DNA of 64,000 nt from Phyllostachys edulis (Eukaryota > Streptophyta > Magnoliopsida > Poales > Poaceae): contig CM070550.1 in the NCBI GenBank assembly GCA_036346405.1, positions 14,790,115 through 14,854,114 of the forward strand. The letters are read 5' to 3'. Positions 11,363 through 22,399 of the stretch are shown in pieces. The first letter of the stretch is position 1; every line of letters starts with the position of its first letter. The notes under the pieces are model-generated. The model had not been told where the DNA came from, made no database searches, and saw only the letters and a list, made by a program, of their open reading frames with translations. Both the position numbers and the translations under genes were made by a program.

Positions 11363-14300
11363 ATGGATGCGATGAAGATGCAAGCCATGGTCGACGCCGA
11401 AGATTCCAGAGAAGATCCTCGTGAAGTGGTTTATGCATTTGGGCAAGATTGGCCATCGGGAGAGGATGAGCAAATTCCAATCTTCCAACAGACAGAGTGT
11501 GGTCTTCGATTGCTCGCTCACCCTTTCTCACACTCATACTGAAAGATTTTGGGGTGGAATTGGTAAACCTTGGTCCCAATTCCATCACAATGCTAAGCGA
11601 TTTGTGTATCTATGTGAGGCGACTGAATTCCAATGACCTTGAGCTCTTTCAATATTTCTATGGAATGGCTCGACAAACCGAATAGCCGGAAGTTGTGGTC
11701 TCAAGCTCCATGACGGGAAGTCGAGGGAGTATATTCAGATGTTTACTAGGTCTTCGTGGCGGGATGGAGGAAGAGGTGGTTTTACCGAAAGTCACCTCGG
11801 AAGACATGACCTTACTTTCGAGGGAAGGTCACGAAAAGAAACCTTCGTGGGATTTGACTCCCGTGATATCGGTTTAATTGTTTCTTATATTCAAGCCATA
11901 AAGGACTTGAAAGAAAAGGGGTTAACCGGATGGCATGTGGTGAAGGATTTCATCACATCTGACTAATTAGCCCTTTGAAGAAACGAGTACCTCCCATGTG
12001 GAGGTACACGGGCGAGGAGACCCACTGTGTGACTACGAGGAGGGTAAGTAGTTTTACGACTTAACTCTCGGTTTGGTCTTCTTCAAAATTGTCTAATGAA
12101 TGTTTTTATCTATTTTACACAGATCTTTCACAGGCAGAGATTAACGTTCGAGTCAAACTCATTTGTGAGAAGCCTCCACCACCTAGGGTGGGAGTTCCTC
12201 AAATCCTTGCGGTTTTATCCACAGAGGAAAAGATGGAGCGCCTAAAGGTAATCAAAAGTTGATTTTATCTTTAGGACTTCATAGTCGTAGAAAGAACTTA
12301 CGACTAGGTAGTGATCGTAGAAAATCTTACAATCAAGGAGATATCGTAGAAAAGCTTACGACTGGATACTGGTCGTAGAAAATCTTACGACTGGTCAGTG
12401 ATCCTTCTTTTTCTGTTTTTCTTTACAGAAAGTAGGCATGGAAAACCGTCAGGATGTTGAAGAGCCTGAACTGATAACCATTGGTGTCGTGGTGATAACG
12501 GACAAGGACTCAGCTCCTCTGACTAAAAAGCGTCGACTTACAAGAGTCGCCGACAAGGAGGATCAAGCTCAAGTCCCCTCATTTCACTGTGTCCTCGGCA
12601 AAGTCTGCATGCACGCATTTGCTTACAACAGGTTAAGGTTGAAACAACTCTGAAGTTGAGGAGGTCAAGAACCTCTAAGGCGCAAGGCCCGCAAGGCCAA
12701 GGACATGGCTACAGCAGAAGCCGAGGCTGAAGCAGCTGCAGCTGAGGAGGCCGAGGAGGTTGAAGAACCTCTTAGGCGTAAAGCCCACAAGGCCAAGGTA
12801 CCTTTTTATTTTGACAAGAAAACTTTCACAGTTTCTGCCACTCCTAGTTTTGTCAAGCAACTAGAAAAGGAGAACTGGAAGGAGTTTATGTCTTTTATGA
12901 AGGACAACACCGATCCAGTCGAGCCTACCATTGAGGGTAGCGCTGCTCATGAAGTGGTCGAGACTGATCACGACCCTCCGGAAAGTCAGGAGACCAGAGA
13001 GATGGTCCCTGTTCAAGATCCACGACCAGACGTGGTCGTGGCCGAGCCTATTCTCCAACTTGAGCTACGACCCGGGCGTGATCGTGAGAAAAGAAGTCGA
13101 AGAAATCTTCCGTCGGAAGATAGCTCCTAAGTTTCTCGATCAAGTCCAGATGCGAGGTATGTGAAACGAGCTAAAGTGTAAGAACAAAGATTTACCTTTT
13201 GCTTTTCACAATTTGACTTGCTTTCCTTTTGTTGGTTTTAGCCCGACTCTTCAAATTTCCAGGAGGCTTCTATCAAGAAGCCCATTGCCGCCTCCAAAGA
13301 ATTGGAGAGGTGTCGCCAGTGGTCGAAGGATCGCCCACACCCGGGTTGTGGAAGAAGTCGTGGCTCTCAAGTGGTTACCACAACCGCCGAGGTCGTGCTA
13401 CTGACCATCGAGGTAGCGGCTACAACCATCGAGGTAGCACCACTACCACCGAGGTTACAACTATGACTACCGAAAAGGTCGTGGAACCAAGAGAGGCAGC
13501 CGCAGGCTTCCGCCCAAGGTCGTGATGTACCGACCACCGCAAGGGAAAGGAAATCGTTCTGCACCTCCTTCCCGGTATCCAAAGAGAAATCGCAATTTCG
13601 TAATCAAGATGAGGAATACTTTAACTTCGCTCGATTTCTTTGGCCCCGCTTCCATAGTGGGGTCTTCGCTTAGATTCGCCATCGAGTCCCTCATCCCAAA
13701 GACATTCCCAATAGAGGGAAACTTTTGACAATGAGCGCCTTTGAGAAGGTTTGGTGGGATTAAGTTGAGAGAGTGGACAAGCTGAAGAATCCAGAGCTGA
13801 TTTACTCGATATTTGCTCGATCAACCATGAGTGTAAGTATTTAATGATACTTATACATGTGGTCTTCCTTATTTCTTCTCGTCTTTCTTTTTGCGTAAAG
13901 CTCTAGAACAAATTGCCGCTGTTGGTGAATATCACCGACAACTTCTAGAGCTACGACAGAAAGAGGAACTCGCAAAAGTGCAGAGAGGTGGTAAGTCACT
14001 ATTTTTCGTAGTTGTTTTCGACTTGACTATTTATATAGTGCTTACGGGTTTGTCGTGGAAAAACTCACGACTAGGTATTAGTCGTAAAAGGCTTACGACC
14101 AGATGCTTTGTCGTAGGAGAACTTACGACTAGATCCATGGTTGTAGAAGAACTTACGACTGGATCAATGGTTGTAGAAGAACTTACGACCAATTTAATAA
14201 TGTTCTTGTCCACTTTTAACCTTTACAGTTAAATAGCTTAATTTAAAAGACCCCGTCCACTCGCCGATTATGAAAAAGAGGAGTCGAGAAATATATGGGA

Positions 14301-15195
14301 AAAAGTAGAATTCTCTTGAGGAAGCTTAAAGAAGCCAACTCAAGAATCAAAAAGTGCAGAAAGGATAAACGAAGAAGTGATGAACTTAAGACCGCTTATA
14401 TTGTTGATCTTTACCGATTGTTGCTTTTTTAGAAAAAGAAGATGATATGAGAAAACTTCGTAATGAAGTCAAAGATAAAAGCGTGGTTATTCACGAGATT
14501 TCGTATCTCCAAAGATAAAGATCAAGAAATTACGAGGTTAAAATCCCACTATCGTAAGCAATTCTTTACTGCAGTCCTTCTGAAGTTCTTTCCTTTTCTT
14601 ACTCCCATTTTTTTAGAAATGGACCTTGAACTGGGAAGGCTCGAGACTGGAGTTAGGGATAAAACCTTGATCTATCACGAGACTGTCCGCATTGCTAAGA
14701 CAAATGCAGAGGACATCAAATCATGGGAGAAGAGGCATGCTGATACCATTGCTTCCCATAATGCAGAAATCGAGAAGTTAGATTCTCGACTAGCAGATAA
14801 GGAAATCTTTTACCTGTGATTATTTTTGTTTTCTCTTCCTCTAGGAGTTTATTTTTGCTTGACCAGTCTTATTCTTTTCAGAGCAAGTGGTCGAAAACAA
14901 ACAACTCCGCGAGGCTTCGACTCGTACCCAACAAGAGATGGAGGCGATGAAGATTAATCTTCAAGGCAATATCACGCTCCTGAACAATGTACTTGGTGAG
15001 CTACGCACTGAGGGAAAAGCTCCTCAAGATGATACGATAGCTGCTCACGTAAGTACTATTGGGGAACAAGTCGGGACTTTGCAAGAACTGATGACCACTC
15101 TAAAGGTCAACCAAGCTGAGTCGATAAAGGAGGCGGTCGAATCTGCAGTAAGTTATGCATTGGCAAAACTTAAAGCTCATGACCCCAAATTTTAA
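11363..15195 (+). pseudogene. Antisense accessory gene of the gypsy element (Transposase_28-like)
   Basis: This spliced gene runs opposite to gag-pol, between integrase and the 3' LTR. A TATA box (GGTTATAAATAC, near 11210) precedes the ATG at 11363. Exon 1 reads PIFQQTECGLRLL and, after a frameshift near 11530, LILKDFGVELVNLGPN, a pattern I associate with the 'putative gypsy type transposon' (Transposase_28) family. Likely introns are 12044-12122, 12248-12428, 13157-13241, about 13990-14227 and about 14816-14880, with GT-AG ends. Later exons encode an Ala/Glu-rich stretch (near 12705) and coiled-coil-like segments (14640-14815, 14887-15195, ending HDPKF). The function of such accessory ORFs is unknown. 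The exon model is mine, and the frameshift suggests a decayed copy. Confidence 0.6.
12265..12410 (+). repeat. LTR-type 32-bp repeats inside an intron of the accessory gene
   Basis: Four units of GTCGTAGAAAnnCTTACGACTnG lie between the GTAATC donor (12248) and the TTTACAG acceptor (12428). They match the LTR repeats at 10570-10660 and 24130-24250. Another array fills the intron at about 14040-14200. Confidence 0.8.
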
Positions 15196-15483
15196 TGTGC
15201 AACCCATCGGTTGATTTCGATCGCCTCGAGGCGTAGCAAGTCATCCGATGGAAGAAATGCAATCGCTTGGTTTAAGGTTTCGGAGGAGATGCGACTGGGC
15301 TCTCCCTCTTCAGAGTAGTTTGTAACAAACCTATGAAAAACAAGCTTTTGTTGATGTATTATATAATCCATCTTATTTCCTTCAAATCATCTTGTCGAGT
15401 AGTTAGTAACTCAAAAGATAATTAACGAATGAAAGACTAAGAATGAAAGACTAAGAATTGAAGTCAAATTAATAACTTTATCC

Positions 15484-15495
15484 TAGCCCCCGACT
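15484..15495 (-). promoter_or_regulatory. Second polypurine-tract-like site
   Basis: TAGCCCCCGACT on the plus strand exactly repeats the word at 10787-10798 that adjoins the 3' LTR. It sits just beyond the 3' end of the accessory gene and before the integrase end of pol. Function as an internal priming site is inferred. Confidence 0.5.
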
Positions 15496-15624
15496 ATTTG
15501 CTTAGTCTGTTTAGACAAACTAAGTAAATAGTATTAAAAAGGGTTTCTGAAAACAGAGAGGTTTGGTTAACTTGTAGTTTTTGGTCACGACTATCATGCA
15601 CTGGTCGAAAAAGTGGGAACGAAT

Positions 15625-16175
15625 CGACACTAGGAAGTTCCTTCTAGTGGGCAGGACTACGTGCAGAGAGGAAAGTCTTCGACTAGGTGATGTTACCATC
15701 TCCGACTAGATTATTTTAATCGAGAACATCAACTTGAGTTAAACAAACATCCAGAGGACTTCAAAAAAATTCGTTCGCCCTTATTTGGAGGACTCGATAA
15801 GTCTGTCCTGGTAGCAAGAGTAGGAAACTAAACAATGCTAGGAAGTTCCTTCTAGTGGGCAAGACCACGTGCAGAGAGGAGAGACTTCGACTAGATGTGT
15901 TTCTTCCTCCGACTTACTTGAGACGAATCGAATACACCGAAGTTAGTTGAATAAATCTAAAAAAGTGCACTCTGCTTAGAATACTTTTCAAAAGAACTGA
16001 AGAAATAATCTAAGGTGAAAAAAGTTAGCTTTTAAAAATATTTCGACTAAATAGAACCCGAGCTCTTTGTGTTGGCGGCAAAAGTGAGTAACGAGTCGAT
16101 ATTAGGAAGCTCCTTCTAGTGGGCAGGACCATGTGCAGAGAGGAGAGACTTCGACTAGATGATGTTACCTTCCTT
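15625..16175. repeat. Three dispersed copies of a ~75-bp repeat
   Basis: Copies near 15630, 15835 and 16095 share AGGAAGTTCCTTCTAGTGGG followed by CACGTGCAGAGAGGA and TTCGACTAG. They lie between the convergent 3' ends of the accessory gene and pol. The GAAGTTCCTTC core is palindromic. No coding sequence is seen between them. Confidence 0.8.
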
Positions 16176-16399
16176 TCACCAAAGTAAAGGCAATCGGGTG
16201 TTTGGAATGTAGTTGAAAGATTATGAAAGCACTACTCAAAATTAAGACAATAGAGGTAGAAAGAACACGAGCCTTTATTGTGCAATGGTTAGTTACACAT
16301 AAAGCTTATGAATCGGTCGATGTTCCAAGAATTCGAGAGAATCGGTCGCCTTCCATTGCCAATCGCATGCACTCGCCGAGTAACTTCGACCATCGTAAG

Positions 16400-17260
16400 G
16401 ACCTTCCCACTTGGGAGAAAGTTTGTTCCGATTAGACTTGGATTGGCGAGCCTCAATACTAAGTCACCTACAAAGAAGGTCATGAGGTTGACATTACGAT
16501 CGTAGTATCTGCACAGGGCTTGTTGGTAAACTGCTGAACGGATTAAGGCCTGGTTTCTCCTTTCTTCGAGTAGATTAATATCATCCGCTCGAAGTTGTTC
16601 ATGATTGGAGTCTTTGAAAGTTTCGACTCGTGTTGATCGTATCTTCGATTCCGAGGAAGCATGGCTTCACTCAAGACCGTAAAAATGGTGTTTCACTCAG
16701 AGTCTGATCGGTAGTCGAGGAACTGCCCATAATACCGAGGGTAACTCTTGTACCCAAGCCCCGAGCGCTTGATGAGCCGGTCAAGACTCGGGTCTTAATT
16801 CCTCTCATTATTTGGCCGTTTGCACGTTCGACTGCCCCATTACTTTGGGGATGGGCCATAGAAGCATAACACAACTTGGTGCCCAACTCGTCATAAAATT
16901 CACGAAATTTTGCGCCGAAAATTTCTTACCATTATCTGTAATTATTCGACTCGGACTCCAAATCGAGTAATTACACATCTCATCATAAACCGCTTTTGCC
17001 GCTTGTTGTTATCCCAAATACAAAGTTCGCTTCAATCCATTTTGTGAACATATCAATAGCCACAAAAGAAACTCAAACCTCCCGGAGCTTTGGGGAACGG
17101 TCCTAAGATATCGAGACCCCAAAGTTGCAAAAGGCCAAGATAGAGGTATCGCTTGTAATGCCCGAGCTGGTTGGTGTATTTGCTCGCTATGAAATTGGCA
17201 TTGACACACTTTTTAACCAACTCTTTAGCATCGTAAAGGGTCATGGCGACAAGAAAACCC
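16400..17260 (-). pseudogene. Gypsy integrase remnant
   Basis: Minus-strand frames show the zinc-binding end and start of the core (17053-17244: CVNANFIASKYTNQ..., then LWGLDILGPFPKAPGG) and the core's later part (16671-16886: MAHPQSNGAVERANGQIMRG), a standard gypsy integrase signature. The frames are disconnected by frameshifts, so no functional product is expected. It follows RNase H in the usual gypsy order. Confidence 0.8.
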
Positions 17261-18489
17261 CGCCGAAAGGCCTTACCGACCAGCGCTCAGAGGAAGCATG
17301 ATTTCCACAGATGCCATCATATATGTCGTGAAGGAGTGTAAATCCTTCGCTTATGGAATGCATCGCATGAGCACCCCTTGAGTACCTCGCTTATAGAGGA
17401 CTCCTTCAACCAAAGTATACATTTTGGCTTTTCGATAAGAGATCCGCCTCGAGATCATCTTTGGGTCTGTAACCCTTCAAGATACTCATAGATGGGCGCC
17501 ATCCATGTATCCTCGTATTCTAGAGAGGTCGCCTCAATAGGAGGTGTCTCGTTCGTCGACCCGCTGACGGCTCGAGTTGTTCCAAGAAGACTCCTTTTGG
17601 TACTACAGATCGGGAGAAGCTATTCGAGCAAGTCGGTCTCACGAGGAAATTATCCTTTCGAGGATGAATTGTGCCTCAAACCTAAAAAATGCTTTTCTAG
17701 CTTACGACTCCGATAAATACCGAGACATTGTCGTTAGAGCACCGGTATTTTTCCCGACTTGATTCACGACTAGTTGAGAGTCTCTCTCACGAGTAGTCGG
17801 CGAATCGAGAGCGCTTCATTGCTCGATGCCGCCTAGCAAACCTTCAGATTCTCGCCACGTTGTTAGTGGCCCGAAAGTTTAATTGTATGGCATACTTTAA
17901 GGTCTCTCCGTAGGAGATACCAGACCACCCGACCCGAGCCACTTAAAGTAAGCGACCCGTCAAAGTACATCGCCCATCGGTTATGGGAATCAGATCGGGA
18001 TCCCGAATGTGTTCAGATTTGTCCATTCGGCGACAAAGTCTGCCAAGATCTAGGATTTAACGGCCGTCGGGACACGAATGGATGTCGAACTCCCCAAGTT
18101 CGATCGACCATTTTGCCATGCGCCCCGCTATTTCCTATTCTCGAGGATCGCTCCCAAGGAAACTCGAGCAACCTGACAAATATTTTGTGCGCTGAAAATA
18201 ATGCCGCAGCTTTTCAAGACATGAAGAGGGCATATAGAAGCTTTTGGACTTGAGGGTAACGCCCTTAGGCCTGTAAAACTTCACTTACGTAGTAAACCGT
18301 CGTTGTATGCCACGCTCTCTACGACTAGTATCGCGCTTCTCGCTGTGGCATGGCGCCTAGGTAAATTAAGAGCGTTTCTTCCGCCTTGGAGAGACCGTAA
18401 TAGGAGCACTCAGTAAGGTACCTCTTGACATCCTCAAAGGCGCGTTTGCCTCTTTCGACCACTCAAAACCTTCGTGTTTCCTTAGAAGT
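17260..18489 (-). pseudogene. RNase H / connection region of gypsy pol
   Basis: The only clear block is at 18366-18596 (PPTTGKEVQKLTGCMAALSRF), which bridges the RT thumb and RNase H. The rest of the interval, where RNase H should lie, is riddled with stops and was placed by position between RT and integrase. Confidence 0.55.
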
Positions 18490-19341
18490 TTAAAGAAAGG
18501 TAGTCCCTTTTCTCCTAGTCGTGCGATGAAACGACTTAAAGCCGCCATACACCCCGTGAGTTTCTGGACTTCTTTCCCTGTGGTTGGAGGGCGCATTTGG
18601 AGAATGGCCTTTTATCTTTTCGGGATTTGCTTCGATTCCTCGTATAGATACTAGGAAACCAAGCAATTTTCCTGAAGAGATTCCAAACACACACTTCTCA
18701 GGATTAAGTTTTAAGTGATGTTTTCTGAGGTTGTCGAATGTTTCTTGTAGGTCAGTAATATGATTAAGTCTCTTCATACTTTTGACGACTAGATCATCAA
18801 CATAGGCCTCTAGATTTCGACCTAGTTGAGATGAAAAAGTCGCTTGCATCAAGCGTTGAGAAGAAGCGCCGGCATTTTTTAGAACAAATGGCATTTTGAC
18901 ATAGCAAAATATACCAAATGGTGTAATAAATGCGGTCTTTTCTTCATCGTCTAGACACATATTGATCTGGTGGTATCCAGAATATGCATCTAAAAAACTT
19001 AACATTTCACATCCTGCAGTAGAATCAACCAACTGATCGATGCGAGGTAAAGGAAAATCGTCTTTTGGACAAGCTTTATTAAGATCAGCAAAGTCTACAC
19101 ACATACGCCATTTGCCGTTTGACTTTCTAACTATTACAGGATTAGCCAACCATTCTGGGTGGTTGACCTCTCTTATAAAGCCTGCTTTTAGTAGCTTATC
19201 CAATTCTGATTTGATAGCATCTCGTCGATTAGGGGCAAATCTCCGTAATTTTTGTTTTACGGGTACTTTGTCAGGCCGTAAAGCTAGCCTGTGCTCGATC
19301 ACCTCCTTGAGGACTCCGGGCATGTCGGATGCTTGCCACAC
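18490..19341 (-). pseudogene. Gypsy reverse transcriptase domain
   Basis: This is the longest intact minus-strand frame, 283 codons. It carries consecutive RT motifs: NPVIVRKSNGKWRMCVDF, NKACPKDDFPLPRIDQL, SFLDAYSGYHQI, TPFGIFCYVKMPF and the catalytic YVDD (in LEAYVDDLVVKS), then LNPEKCVFGISSGKLLGF. In a complete element this polymerase copies the RNA into cDNA in virus-like particles. It is cut off downstream by a frameshift. The motif spacing fits non-chromoviral Tat-type elements. Confidence 0.9.
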
Positions 19342-19435
19342 GAAGACATCTGCGTTAGCTCGGAGGAAGGTGATGAGGGCGCCTTCCTACTTGGGGTCGA
19401 AGTATCCCGTCGATGCGAATCCTTCGAGGGCTCCC

Positions 19436-19885
19436 TCAAGGCCCGTGAGGAACCTCTTTGACCTTGTCGTTCGGTTTTGGTGCAGCTTTAGGCTTCGACT
19501 TGCTAGTCGAAGGATGACTTTCTTCTCGAGTTGGTATTTGTCCAACCATCTCGAGAGATCGACGGTCGCAGGTATGCGCCATCTTCTTGTCACAATGAAT
19601 TGTGATTACTCCTTTAGGACCTGGCATCTTAATACATTGATATCCATAATGAGTAGCCATTAGGAATTTTGCCAAAGTTGGTCGTCCGAGTATGGCGTTA
19701 TATGTCGTATCGAAATCGACCACATCAAATGAGATTTTCTCTGTCATGAAATTACTTGGTGAACCAAATGTTAAAGGAAGAGAAACTTGGCCAATTGGTT
19801 TGGCCGAAGATCCCGGTACGATCCCATGGAAAGAGTATCGTATCGGTCTTACCTTAGTCCCGGTACTTGCATCTCGCCTAGGCAC
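19436..19885 (-). pseudogene. Gypsy aspartic protease and protease-RT linker
   Basis: The frame contains GQVSLPLTFG, FDVVDFDTTYNAILGRPTLAKF and YQCIKMPGPKGVITIHCD, typical of the C-terminal half of plant Ty3/gypsy proteases. The N-terminal catalytic DTG/DSG half is not in the same frame. It lies between gag and RT as expected. Confidence 0.8.
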
Positions 19886-20689
19886 TCGTAAATAAAATAT
19901 TTATCGAGCCGCCACCATCAACCAAAACTCGATTGACCCGACAATTGTTGATGGTGGGTTCACCACGATCGGATACCGACCGTCAAGTCGAAGAATCGGA
20001 CGATCACCCTTCTCAAAGGAGATGGTGACTTCCACCACTTCGTAATTTATTGACAAGAGGAGGATCTATGGAGTTTACCTCACGCTCGCAGACCTTTAAG
20101 TCGTCGCTTTGATTCATATGCCGATGATCCCCATAGATGTGCTCGACGGTGTGTTGCGGATCCCGAATGACATCTCCTCCTCGTCATCCGAGGACTTATG
20201 ACCACTCGCTTGTCCTACCGCCGAGAGTGGGAAGTGGTCCTTGTCGTTGTAGTAGTCTTCAAGCTTTCTGAAAGACCCTAGCGATGGAAGGTCATGTCCT
20301 TCCTTTTTATGAAAAGGACACCACCTAGGCTTATCATTTTTCCGATCGGGCGCTTACCTTTGCCTCGGTCTGAGTGCGGCTTGAGGTGCGTGGCTCTTTA
20401 TCATTCACACCAAAACCTCCTTGGAACCGCCGGCTTGGAGTTTTTGACCCTTCGCCTTGTTCTTGGACTTTTTGCTTTCTTATCTTTCTTCTTACCAATG
20501 TCGTCCTGCTCTCGAGAGGTATTGTCTTCTCGATCGATTGTGTTGTTCCACTCGACGCCTCGATCGCGATTGATATCGATCACCATCTCAAAGAGTTCGA
20601 ACAATGGTAGGTGGATTTAAAGCAATATCTTCGTTATTCTTCTACTACGGACTCCTTGCTTGAAAGCCCCGATGACAGATGAATCGAAA

Positions 20690-22362
20690 CTTCCTAATTG
20701 AATTACGAACCCGACTAAAGCGCTTGATGAATTGGCGCAAGGTCTCGTTGTCGCTCGCCTCATCCGGCAAGTCGTCCTCCTTCCTGTATGCATTGTAAGT
20801 GCCTTAAAAATTCGCTAGTAGAAGGTCACAGAGGTGTTGCCAAGAATAGATCGACTCGAGTGGTTGGTTCAAGAATCACGATCGGCGATCCTTCGAGCAC
20901 GCTTGGAAGGTAATTTGCCATCACATGTTCTCCTCCTCCCGCCGCTTCTGACAAATTGTTATATAGATTTGAAGGAATTCGATGGGATTTTGGGAGCCAT
21001 CGAACTTCTCCATGTTCACCGGTCGAAAACGAGGTGGCTAATGACGGCTCGAGATCGGCGAAAATGCCCGACATCCGTAATAACTTCTTGACGCCTTTGC
21101 GTAAAAGAAGGGTTGATATCATCGTGGTCGTATCGACGATACCCAAAGAATAAAGTTGACTGACTGTAATAGACTCGCCCCTACGAGGGAATACTCCTCG
21201 TAGCTCATCTCGCCGTTGATTTCATGCCTAATGGTGAGCGATCACCTCCGAGGAGTTTGTTGATCATCGCCGCTCAAAAATATTTCTCCGAGTAGGGGAT
21301 CGAGGCGACTTACTGTTGCGTCGATTCCTCCGTCGTGATATGTTCGATCGACTGGTAGCTGAAGAAGTTATATTGCTACGACTTCCTGAATAATGTCGGC
21401 GAGGTGTTTCCAGTCTTGCCATTGTGGACCGAAGCCTTTGTGCGATCTCCTCGACGAAGAGATCATATCCTGGTGCTCGGGCGAGCTCTCGAGTTGGATT
21501 CTCGAGCAAGTCATTGATGTACTAGAGTTCTTGAGCTTCCTCTGACTGATATTGGATGCGCCCAGGCAAATTCTTCTGGGCTACAATCTTCTTTTGTCGA
21601 ATAGCCTCGAGACCTTCCATGTCGGACTCTTGAGACTGCCTCAATGGAGTGCAAGTATGTCGAGGATTTCCCTCGCGTTCATGAAGGTGTTGGTCCTGTC
21701 CGCCATCGGTGGTGCCCTTGCCATTGTCACGAGGAGGCGCAGTTCGTGATCTTCGGGGAGTGTCCCTAGCTCGGTCTCTAGAAGAGTGACCTTAATCTGA
21801 GGGAAGGACGAAGACCTCCCGTTGATGATTGTCATTTGCGCTCGAGGCCTCCCCGCTTGAGGAGTAGTCGAGAGACACCATCTGGCGACTTGGAGTAATC
21901 CCCTCCGTAGGGGAACTCGGGTTATAATCAGCCTCCGTCCGCAGATGTGATCTCATGGAGAGATGGTCGAATTTGCGTGAAAAGCATGCTTGATCCCGCC
22001 TCTCAAGCGCCATCCGGAGAGAGAGGATCACCAGATGTCGGGTGGAGTCCTCGAATTGTGGCTTCTAGAACTTGTCTCACCAAGTCGGATCACTTTAAGG
22101 GACTCGGACACTTGGAGGAAAAACTTTCGTCGGTTGTGAGTCCACCGGGTGTAGTCCCGTCAAATTGAACCTTGTCCTTTGAGAGGGTAGATTCTCCCTT
22201 GGATGTACTGCTTGTGGGGATAGGATCCTCCTCACCTCCATCGATGGCATTGTCTCCTCGGATCTGCATGAAGATCCCGGAGGCAAGCAGCACCATTGAT
22301 GAGTCAATACTCGGTTCGTAATCGAAACCGGCATCCATGTCGACGTCTGCGTAATCTGCCAA
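20690..22362 (-). pseudogene. Gypsy gag remnant
   Basis: Several short minus-strand frames line up as a decayed gag. 22090-22362 is an acidic N-terminal part (DYADVDMDAGFDYEP). 21264-21509 is Arg/Ser-rich (SRRRNRRNSKSPRSPTRR). 20826-21146 contains HVMANYLPSVLEGSP, resembling the start of a retrotransposon gag domain. A zinc knuckle was not resolved, and the stretch at 19900-20650 has no readable domain. Confidence 0.6.
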
Positions 22363-22399
22363 GTCGAACTAGTTCTCCTCGTTCCATTCTCCTGCCATG

